From assembly GCF_002575655.3 (NCBI RefSeq), contig NC_053037.3, forward strand, positions 444,819,793-444,883,792: 64,000 bases of DNA, given 5' to 3'. The translations under genes were made by a program, and so were the position numbers. The notes under the pieces are model-generated. The model saw only the letters and a list, made by a program, of their open reading frames with translations. It made no database searches and was not told where the DNA came from. Below are positions 56,608 through 64,000 of the stretch, one piece after another. Positions within the stretch are counted from its first letter, which is position 1; each line of letters starts with the position of its first letter. The DNA is from Aegilops tauschii subsp. strangulata. Lineage: Eukaryota > Streptophyta > Magnoliopsida > Poales > Poaceae.

Positions 56608-58316
56608 TGTTGGGGAACGTAGTAATTTCAAAAATTTCCTACGCACACGCAAGATCATGATGATGCATAGCAACGAGAGGGGAGAGTGTGTCCACGTACC
56701 CTCATAGACCGAAAGCAGAAGCGTTAGCACAACGCCGTTGATGTAGTCATACGTCTTCACAATCCGACCGATCAAGTACCGAACGCACGGCACCTCCGAG
56801 TTCATCACACGTTCAACTCGATGACGTCCCTCGAACTCCGATCCAGCCGAGCTTTGAGGGAGAGTTCCGTCAGCACGACGGCGTGGTGACGATGATGATG
56901 TTCTACCGACGCAGGGCTTCGCCTAAGCACTGCTACGATATTATCGAGGTGGATTATGGTGGAGGGGGCACCGCACACGGCTAAGAGATCCAAGGGATCA
57001 ATTGGTTGTGTCTATGGGGTGCCCCCTGCCCCCGTATATAAAGGAGCAAGGGGGAGGCGGCCGGCCAAGGAGGAGGGCGCGCCAAGGGCCGGGAGTAGGA
57101 CTCCTCCTTTCCTTGTTGGAGTAGGAGAGAAGGAAAGAGGGGGAGAGGGAGAATGAAAAGGGGCTGCACCCCTTGTCCAATTCAGACCAGAGGGGGGTTG
57201 CGCGCCTCCTTCCTTTTGGCCTCTCTTCTCTATTCCCGTATGGCCCAAGAAGGCCCAATACTTCTCCCCGGCGAATTCCCATAACTCTCCGTTACTCCAA
57301 TAAATACCCGAATCACTCGGAACCTTTCCGAAGTCCGAATATAGTCGTCCAATATATCGATCTTTACGTCTCGGCCATTTCGAGACTCCTCGTCATGTCC
57401 CCGATCTCATCCGGGACTCCGAACTACCTTCGATACATCAAAACACATAAACTCATAATATAACCGTCATCGAACTTTAAGCGTGCGGACCCTACGGGTT
57501 CGAGAACTATGTAGACATGACCGAGACACGTCTCCGGTCAATAACCAATAGCGGAACCTGGATGCTCATATTGGCTTCCACATATTCTACGAAGATCTTT
57601 ATTGGTTAGACCGCATAACAACATACGTTGTTCCCTTTGTCATCGGTATGTTACTTGCCCGAGATTCGATCGTCGGTATCTCAATACCTAGTTCAATCTC
57701 GTTACCGGCAAGTCTCTTTACTCGTTCCGTAATACATCATCCCGCAACTAGCTCATTAGTTGCAATGCTTGCAAGGCTTATAGTGATGTGCATTATCGAG
57801 TGGGCCCAGAGATACCTCTCCGACAATCGGAGTGACAAATCCTAATCTCGAAATACGCCAACCCAACAAGTACCTTCGGAGACACCTGTAGAGCACCTTT
57901 GTAATCACCCAGTTACGTTGTGACGTTTGGTAGCACACAAAGTGTTCCTCCAGTAAACGGGAGTTGCATAATCTCATAGTCATAGGAACATGTATAAGTC
58001 GTGAAGAAAGCAATAGCAACATACTAAACGATCGAGTGCTAAGCTAACGGAATGGGTCAAGTCAATCACATCATTCTTCTAATGATGTGATCCCGTTAAT
58101 CAAATGACAACTCATGTCTATGGCTAGGAAACATAACCATCTTTGATCAACGAGCTAGTCAAGTAGAGGCATAGTAGTGACACTCTGTTTGTTTATGTAT
58201 TCACACAAGTATTATGTTTCCGGTTAATACAATTCTAGCATGAATAATAAACATTTATCATGATATAAGGAAATAAATAATAACTTTATTATTGTCTCTA
58301 GGGCATATTTCCTTCA
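56608..58316 (-). repeat. Angela 5' LTR
   Basis: 1709 bp twin of 49802-51511; the two differ by about 20 substitutions and small indels by eye. Confidence 0.95.
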
Positions 58317-58321
58317 CTCCT

Positions 58322-58786
58322 CGCATGACAGCGGAGGAGGAGGCCCGGCTCGTGCAGCGTGTCATGGATGACTCCATGTACACCCACGACGAGCGCCAAT
58401 GGGACGGCTTGGAGGAGGCGATGGCACTCTCTGCCGCCGGCGACGTCGCCTTCCCCGAGCTGCAAATGGTGGCCGTCAAGGAGGAGGAGAGGAGGGAGGA
58501 GGCGATGGAGGAGGAGCCGGTGGCCTCGTTCCACCTGGGCCTGGTGGGCCAGGGGTGGGGCTGGTCGTGCACTGCACAAGAGATGGCCGACGCCGTGGGG
58601 TGCGTGAACTGGCGCCCCACGCCGCCGCGGTCACCGGAGCGGGAGGCGTCGCCACGGGAGGAGGTCATGCAGGCACCTCCCGCCGCCCAGCCCGCCCCCG
58701 TCTACCACGCACTGCCGGCCCACCTCTGGACGCCGCCGGCCTACGTGGACCTCGTCAGCGACGACGACGACGCCGGCGGCCACTGA
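58322..58786 (+). pseudogene. transposon-borne ORF, 3' part
   Basis: Continues the frame of 49118-49801 exactly once the Angela element and one CTCCT copy are removed (8520 bp, a multiple of 3). It encodes 154 residues and a stop: a helical acidic part (RMTAEEEARLVQRVMDDSM, THDERQWDGLEEAMALSAAGD), an E-rich stretch (VKEEERREEAMEEEP), WGWSCTAQEMADAVGCVNWRPTPP, and a tail TPPAYVDLVSDDDDAGGH. The whole pre-insertion protein would have 382 aa. The tail resembles a SUMO-interaction or acidic motif by shape only. By itself this half has a possible ATG at 58325 but no known promoter. Confidence 0.75.
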
Positions 58787-59138
58787 AGACGGCAACGGCG
58801 ACGGCATCGACGGGCACGGGCAGGAGCGCGCAGGCGGCGGCCCTTTTTATTTTCCTTTTTATGTTTATTATTAATTATGTCAAATTCGACGTGAAAACTG
58901 GGCCGTTTTGTGGCCGTGACCCCCTAACTAAGTTTTAAGTTTATTAAACTGCATTTATTTACTTTTTTAAGTCATTTTATTTACGTTTTGCTATATTTTT
59001 AAATCATGTCCAACGCGGACGTGATTTGGGGTGCGGTCGCGCGGGGGCGTACACACGACCCAACGGACAGAGGCGGACACGGGCGAACCCATTGGCGCCC
59101 CAAAGGGACAAAATCCGGCCAAAACGGACGTTCGTTTG
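58787..59138. other. 3' flank inside the TIR element
   Basis: AT-rich 3' UTR-like sequence, then GC-rich sub-terminal sequence with GGACG words leading to the right TIR. No gene. Confidence 0.6.
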
Positions 59139-59160
59139 GGGTCGCGCGGTGGAGATGGCC
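59139..59160 (-). repeat. right TIR of the DNA transposon
   Basis: Complement reads GGCCATCTCCACCGCGCGACCC; followed by the TAA target duplication 59161-59163. Confidence 0.8.
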
Positions 59161-59814
59161 TAAGGGCTTGGCTTGAGGTCCTGAGCTGGAGCTACATGGT
59201 CTTTTCAAATTGCTCCTTTATAGCACGATTCCAGGAAATAAAAAGTACAAATAGGAGTGAGTTTCCAGAACATTTATGTAATGTTTTTGTTGTAATTGTT
59301 TTAAATATTTATACAAGGTAGATTACTGTTGGACTTAAATTTGAACTGAGTGTAGAGAGCGTAGATGAAATTCCTATGTTCACCATTTCGTATGGATCGA
59401 ACACCCAATCCTACAAAATTCCTATGTTTCCACAATCTCATGTTTTGCGCATAAAATCCTATTAAGTTTTAGACATACAATCCTATTATGTTCCTGTGTT
59501 TCTATCCCTACTTTTCGGAATCCTACAAATCAAAGAAGCCTTTATTCTTGTCCATTGTTTGTCCATCCATCAGCCCAAAGCAGGTGTGCACTCCGTTCAT
59601 GGGAGATATTAGTGTCCCTCAAAAGACTTTTAGTATAATTTTTTAGATGATTAGAATCCCTGGCAACTTCTCCTATTCAACAATTTGATTTGATTTGTAG
59701 GATTGAGTTAAAATTTGCGAAGGATTCATTTGTACTACAATCAGTAGGACATTTAGCATCAACTCCAAAAAAAATCCCTTTGATTTCCTATGATGCAATC
59801 ACACAAATCTTGTA

Positions 59815-59859
59815 CTCCCTCCGTAAACTAATATAAGAATGTTTAGTTTATAGAGGGAG
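59815..59859. mobile_element. short Stowaway MITE
   Basis: 45 bp CTCCCTCCGTAAAC to TATAGAGGGAG, TSD TA at 59813-59814 and 59860-59861. Internally shortened. Confidence 0.8.
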
Positions 59860-59968
59860 TAGGATTTTTTTCTTTCCGAAATGGTAGTATTCCTACATTT
59901 ATTAAGAAAATCTTGTAGGATTTTCATGGGCATGACATTGCAAATCCTACATATTTCCTATTCATGTA

Positions 59969-60040
59969 CTCCCTCTGTAAATAATATAAGAGCGTTTAGA
60001 TTACTAAAGTAGTGATCTAAACGCTAGTTTACAGAGGGAG
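59969..60040. mobile_element. Stowaway MITE
   Basis: 72 bp CTCCCTCTGTAAAT to TTACAGAGGGAG, TSD TA at 59967-59968 and 60041-60042. The core GCGTTTAGAT...ATCTAAACGC is a near-perfect hairpin. Confidence 0.9.
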
Positions 60041-61077
60041 TATTTCGAATGAATGGAAGAAGCCATTACCGTTCGAGTCTTACGTCAGTCGAACTTCAAA
60101 GCAGATTCTGTTTAAAACAAAAACTGGAACAGTTCAACCCATTATCAGTGCTGCAGACCCGCATAGCGAGACACCAGCGCCGATCGAGCGGTTGAGTGTT
60201 AATCTATTGCTACGGACGCAAATACCTGACAAGGTCCAAATTGGTCAGAACCGCTCGATGAAGCATTCCTTCCAGAAAGACAAGCAAATCCGGCCAGCAA
60301 AATCATCGTATTACAAACAAACCCGACAATTCATGCAAAATAAGTTAAAGAGGATGGAAGTAATATGACCGATAAAGACAGAAATACAATGGCACGCAGC
60401 AGATGAGTGAACGGGTATAAACGGAAGATCCGAGTATAGAAGGGAGAAATGATAAAGCATCACCAGCCATCAGCATCAGGCAAGCGAGCAGATAACCGCT
60501 TCGCTGTTTATGCAAATAGAGAAGTTGCGTGACACGGAGGAAAGGAAGACATAATACCACTTCAGATCAAAGAGATAGTAGGCCATCACTCGCATGTCAA
60601 AGTGCATTCTGACTGGGCATCAACAATCCAGTTCCATACTCCACAACGATGCTATCTATGTCAGTCCTATCACCAAATGGCTCCCAGCCTCCCATGTTCT
60701 CAGGCACCATGTTTTTCTTTCTTTCTATTTGGAGAAAATTCACCACTGATATGTGCCTCACTATCTTGTGCTGATCCATAGATAGATAGAAGAAACAAAA
60801 GGTAGCACAATGGTCATGCACGACGCTCCTACCACCATCATGATGGAGAATTAATCTTACAAACCACTCTCCAATCCACACAACTTTATGGATAGGATTT
60901 TGAAGCTCGCATACTACACCACTTTATGGATAGGATTTTGAAGTTTGCATATGGTCAGCAAGTTCAGTTATCTTAACAATATGAATCAAACATGAAGAAT
61001 GAGGGAACCAAAATAAACCATTATTGTTGGTTTCATGAAAAGCCCGGTTCCAATTAAGCGTAGTTACAACTTCCTGG

Positions 61078-61284
61078 TACCCTCTTTACATAAAACCATC
61101 TTCACTCATCCCTAGATAGCTGGTTTTTGCCCTATGATTTGTCCCACCCTCTTTACATAAAACCATCTTCACTCATCCCTAGATAGCTGGTTTTTGCCCT
61201 ATGATTTGTCCCTGGTACCCTCTTTACATAAAACCATCTTCACTCATCCCTAGATAGCTGGTTTTTGCCCTATGATTTGTCCAT
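61078..61284. repeat. three-copy tandem repeat, 67-71 bp
   Basis: The unit CTCTTTACATAAAACCATC ... CTATGATTTGTCC starts at 61082, 61149 and 61220. The copies are essentially identical, so the expansion is recent. Spacing differs because the linker ACC or CTGGTACC varies. Confidence 0.93.
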
Positions 61285-62057
61285 TGTCACGCCATTCAGT
61301 CAGCCCTAGTGTAATGAAAATGACCAGGCTCTAATGACACATACAAATCTTGCAAAATTATACTAGAATTTTGAATACCATGTAACCAAGTTAATTTCTG
61401 CAAGCTAAGGCAAGAAGACATCATATTGATATTTCTTCATTAGTTTCAACAGACCAAAACAAATCCTAGAAACAGCATATATCTAGACATAAAATCGATT
61501 CAATTCAATCAAGTAAGCAACAAACTGGCAACATGGCATATTTTACTAGCACGGTACAAGAGAGCGTGCATTCATTTCAACAAGCTTTGCTTCCTAGCAC
61601 GGTGATAAAAAAACATAACAAGGATGACTTCTAATGGTTGCAACTTGCTACAAGTATACCAAATTAAAAAGAATAAGATCACTGGTAAAGAAACAATGTT
61701 ATTACAAAACAGGAACATACTGATTTTCACAACTACTTCAGAAACATATTCCAACACAATTGAGTATAGAAGCTGAAAGGAATGCATCAGTAATGGTTTA
61801 CCATGCACTCTTCCTCAAATTTTACCCATCTCTTTCTCTAACAACAAAGCTAATTGTGCACATTTATTAGATATTTCTCTGCCTAAATTATAGAAGTGCA
61901 TAACAGGACCAGTCCTGTAACATGAAAATAATAGTGCAGTTTATCTCCCAAACTCCCACAAAAAACTGGTCATCTCCACTCCAACCATGCTTAAGAAATC
62001 AAAATTGCATCTGCACGATTGCTTTTCTAAGTGTCACGACAGTCATCATCAATTCTA

Positions 62058-62138
62058 CTACCTCTGTCCCACAATATAAGAACGTTTTTTACACTAGTGT
62101 AGTGCCAAAATCGTTCTTATATTATGGGACGGAGGGAG
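62058..62138. mobile_element. Stowaway MITE
   Basis: 81 bp, CTACCTCTGTCCCAC to GTGGGACGGAGGGAG-type end, TSD TA at 62056-62057 and 62139-62140. The inner AATATAAGAACG...CGTTCTTATATT forms the stem. Confidence 0.85.
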
Positions 62139-62541
62139 TACATGGTTGCTTTTCTAAGTGTCACGACAGGGGAAGAATAAGAGCATCAACAATCATGAAC
62201 TCCTCAAACTGGTAAAGAGAATAATAACTCGATATCACAATGCTAACCTCCACTCTTACCACTAAATCACTAACCATGAGCCAAGAATGATAGGTAGTAT
62301 AACAAACACAGTAAAGAAGAACAGGATTTTGCAGCAGAATGAGAACTTCCTTTATGTTGCATACCACAGATCAGTCCATACTGCGCATTATTGTTAATTA
62401 CAGATTACAACAGGCAAGCACAATAAACTAGAAACAAGAAAACTAAATAAAATCCTGGCAACGCCATGCTCTTCTTTAGAACAAGATCCAACAGCACAGC
62501 TAGTATTTGGAAGGAGCAGGCGAGTGAGCAGCTTACGAATC

Positions 62542-63525
62542 TCACAGGTTCTCCATCTGGATATTGCTCTTGAGCGGCACGTACTCGCCAAGGTAACCGC
62601 CGAGGTGCTCGTACAGCGCGGTCCTGTCGATCTCCTGGTTGTGGTAGGCCTTGCAGGCGTAATAGAAGACGCTCTGCGCGAGCAGCCCCAAGAGATTGAC
62701 ACAGACGAGAACAGAGACGAGCAGAGCGCCGACGCCTATCCGGCCGGCCAAGCTCATGTCGAGGCTCCCCTCCTCGCCCCGCGCCTTGACGACAGCCGAA
62801 CGGAACATCCCCGTGATGAGCCCGCAGATGGCGAAGTAGGAGAAAACGAGGACCGCGGCGGTGCGAGTGCGGCCCTGGAGGAGCTGCCTGCTCTTGGACA
62901 TGGCGGCGAGGCCGCAGAGGGGCTCGAGCACGGAGATGACGCTGGCGAGGTGCCAGAGCGCGGAGATGTAGACGTGGATGGCGAGGAAGAGGAAGGCGAC
63001 GGCGAGGAGGGCGAGGAGGAAGGAGAGGGGGGGCGGGGTGGAGGCGGTCATGGGCGGGTCGAAGAGGAGGATGAGGAGGACGACGGTGACGACGAAGCCG
63101 ACGTGGTAGGCGAGCATGAGGAGCGAGACCCAGAGGAAGGTGCGGAGGAGGCGGGGCAGGATGGGCGGCAGCGCGGAGAGCGAGGAGGCGATGGAGGCCG
63201 GCTTGGCGGCGTAGAGGGAGGCGACGGTGAAGACGGCGGCGGCGGTGGAGAGGAGCGAGAAGGTGAAGAGGAAGATGAGGTAGAGGAACTGGTAGGCGAA
63301 GAGCGCCACCCACTGCGCGGAGGTGGCGGTGTAGTCGGAGGTCCGGATGCGGCGGAGGATGGGGTGGGTGAAGAGGGAGTGCGCCAGCACGGCGAAGGAG
63401 AGCGGGAAGACGAGGCAGGCGGTGAGCAGCGCGAAGGTGCGCGGCGCGGCGCGCGGGATCGCGGCGGAGACCCGCACCAGGTCCGCCGCGCCCAGCGCCG
63501 CGAGATCGCGCGTCGCCAGCTCCAT
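62542..63525 (-). CDS. six-helix membrane protein (polyadenylate-binding protein 1-B-binding-like family)
   Basis: Single-exon gene, 327 aa, ATG at 63525. It matches from memory the plant family of Arabidopsis At4g19950/At5g44860, annotated as polyadenylate-binding protein 1-B-binding protein; biochemical role unproven. Conserved signatures: FPLSFAVLAHSLFTHPI (40-56), LLSTAAAVFTVASLY (91-105), HVYISALWHLASVISVLEPLCGLAAM (184-209) and the C-terminus LYEHLGGYLGEYVPLKSNIQMENL (304-327). Hydrophobic segments lie at about 31-52, 72-100, 131-155, 168-200, 222-242 and 264-290. The N-terminus has no cleavable signal. The start agrees with family length (about 320-330 aa). Extremely GC-rich coding strand, so the antisense also has long false frames. 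Looks intact and under normal constraint. Confidence 0.87.
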   Translation of the reverse strand: MELATRDLAALGAADLVRVSAAIPRAAPRTFALLTACLVFPLSFAVLAHSLFTHPILRRIRTSDYTATSAQWVALFAYQFLYLIFLFTFSLLSTAAAVFTVASLYAAKPASIASSLSALPPILPRLLRTFLWVSLLMLAYHVGFVVTVVLLILLFDPPMTASTPPPLSFLLALLAVAFLFLAIHVYISALWHLASVISVLEPLCGLAAMSKSRQLLQGRTRTAAVLVFSYFAICGLITGMFRSAVVKARGEEGSLDMSLAGRIGVGALLVSVLVCVNLLGLLAQSVFYYACKAYHNQEIDRTALYEHLGGYLGEYVPLKSNIQMENL

Positions 63526-64000
63526 GGGCGGTGGAGGTGGAGGGGGATCCGGCGATTGATTTGGTTCGGGCCCGCCGGAGCTGCGGTGTGGTGGGGAAGG
63601 CGCGGTCGGTGGGGTGGGGGCGTCGGGCTCAACTCAATCAAATCGGGGAAGGGATAGGTGGAAACTTGGCAGGGTGTTTGGGTGGATGGATGGACCCCGT
63701 GTCGAGCGTGTTGTGTACGCGCGTGGCGCCAGGCGACGAGGGCAGGCGGTCCGGGATGGATGAAGATCCGCGAGGCGCACGGGAGGCGGCATGGCTTGGG
63801 CTCATGTGGTAATCACCCGCGCTGCGCGACGGACCACGAGTGAGGGCCGCGGCAAAAAAAAAAATGTGAGGGTCGCGGGTGACTTCGACGCCAAGTATCA
63901 CCAAACGGGAACCACGTGGGGGCGCTCTAGCGATTTTCTATGACCCCTACCTGAAAAAATGTCAAAATAAATTGAAGAAATATTACTCAAAAAGATTCCC
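63526..64000 (-). promoter_or_regulatory. 5' UTR and proximal promoter of the membrane-protein gene
   Basis: GC-rich leader (63526-63640). Site-II-like GGGCC/TGGGC words appear near 63570 (GGGCCCG) and 63798. An A-rich run is at about 63854-63864 and a CACGTG at about 63913-63918. No clear TATA box is seen, in line with a housekeeping type promoter (inference). Confidence 0.4.

Larger units (their letters stand above)
49802..58316 (-). mobile_element. full-length Angela-type copia retrotransposon, TSD CTCCT
   Basis: 8515 bp on the reverse strand with LTRs of 1710 bp (49802-51511) and 1709 bp (56608-58316) and perfect TSDs CTCCT (49797-49801, 58317-58321). PBS (56595-56606) and PPT (51512-51524) are in place. 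The interior (51512-56607) holds degenerate gag, protease, integrase, RT and RNase H. About 20 substitutions separate the LTRs by eye (about 1.3 %), so it is young although its genes are dead, implying mobilisation in trans by active relatives. It interrupts the ORF of the TIR element. Confidence 0.95.
48805..59160 (+). mobile_element. TIR DNA transposon (PIF/Harbinger-like) carrying one ORF, TSD TAA
   Basis: The ends are GGCCAACTCCACCGCGC (48805-48821) and the complement of GCGCGGTGGAGATGGCC (59144-59160), one mismatch in 17. A 3 bp TAA flanks both sides (48802-48804, 59161-59163), the duplication size of PIF/Harbinger elements. Without the nested Angela element and one TSD its length is about 1.84 kb. 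No transposase is recognised; the single long frame (49118-49801 continued at 58322-58786) encodes a Pro/Arg/acidic protein. So it is either non-autonomous with its own gene or a gene captured between transposon ends. Sub-terminal words of the CGGACG and AAACGGACG type recur near both ends. Confidence 0.75.
59164..60560. other. intergenic spacer with MITE debris
   Basis: No gene. Words of the type AATCCTACAAATCAAAGAAGCC (about 59519) and TTTGTAGGATT (about 59695, 59910) suggest old MITE ends. Two Stowaway elements are listed separately. Confidence 0.5.
60561..62541 (-). other. 3' side of the membrane-protein gene
   Basis: AT-rich sequence without a convincing CDS. It may include 3' UTR of the gene to the right. 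A 94-codon reverse frame at 60597-60881 has no recognised homology. Holds a tandem triplication (61078-61284) and a Stowaway MITE (62058-62138). Confidence 0.45.

Noticed and set aside
60597..60881. 94-codon reverse frame with no low complexity
   Set aside because: No family recognised, no splice context or neighbouring exons; left as spacer.
62524..63657. 377-codon Glu/Gly-rich forward frame
   Set aside because: Exact antisense of the GC3-rich membrane-protein gene; low-complexity composition.
1..64000. CRISPR array, prokaryotic operon or organellar insertion
   Set aside because: No spacer-repeat pattern with constant repeats, no bacterial gene signals and no plastid or mitochondrial gene was recognised; all repeats are explained by plant transposons or tandem duplications.

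Overview
The window reads as a piece of a large, repeat-rich grass genome, most likely a Triticeae species (wheat, Aegilops or a close relative). The reasons are: nested copia elements of the Angela/BARE type, Athila-group gypsy elements of the Fatima type, large chromovirus LTRs, Stowaway MITEs with CTCCCTCCGT ends, and monocot gene families in GC-rich exons. Family names are recalled from knowledge and were not searched. No bacterial, organellar or CRISPR feature was seen.

Layout. 1-30.6 kb is a retrotransposon nest. The oldest visible layer is the interior of an Angela-type copia element on the + strand (1-3760), with a fragment of its LTR at 29292-29922. A gypsy solo LTR (1704-3075, TSD GTAGA) interrupts it. 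Two defective Fatima-type elements lie head to head: copy A on the - strand (3761-13905) and copy B on the + strand (13906-29291). A 5'-truncated LINE sits inside the integrase of A (8434-9455). A 6.36 kb non-coding LTR element (LARD-like, 13941-20300, TSD GCTAT) sits inside the 5' LTR of B. 30602-39390 is an Angela-type solo LTR (TSD AAAAG) split by a 7 kb chromovirus-type gypsy element (31397-38441, TSD CTCGG).

39.4-45 kb is low-copy spacer. It holds an ~810 bp fold-back palindrome, a 243 bp tandem duplication, and the first exon of an MO25-like gene without the rest of that gene. 45227-47978 is an apparently intact 11-exon serine carboxypeptidase-like gene with Stowaway MITEs in two introns. 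A 211 bp solo LTR (TSD CTATG) lies downstream. From 48805 to 59160 there is a TIR DNA transposon (TSD TAA, PIF/Harbinger-like) carrying one unusual ORF. A full-length Angela-type copia element (49802-58316, TSD CTCCT) has split that ORF; removing the element and one TSD copy restores an open frame of 382 codons. 59.2-62.5 kb holds MITEs and a three-copy tandem repeat. The window ends with an intact single-exon gene on the - strand (62542-63525) for a six-helix membrane protein of the plant family annotated as polyadenylate-binding protein 1-B-binding protein.

Only two ordinary host genes look functional: the SCPL gene and the membrane-protein gene. Everything else coding is transposon-derived and broken by stops, frameshifts or insertions. 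The nesting gives a relative order: copia interior, then the Fatima copies, then LINE and LARD; and TIR element, then Angela. The two LTR pairs that are complete (Angela 49802/56608; LARD 13941/19645) differ by roughly 1-2 % by eye, so both insertions are young.
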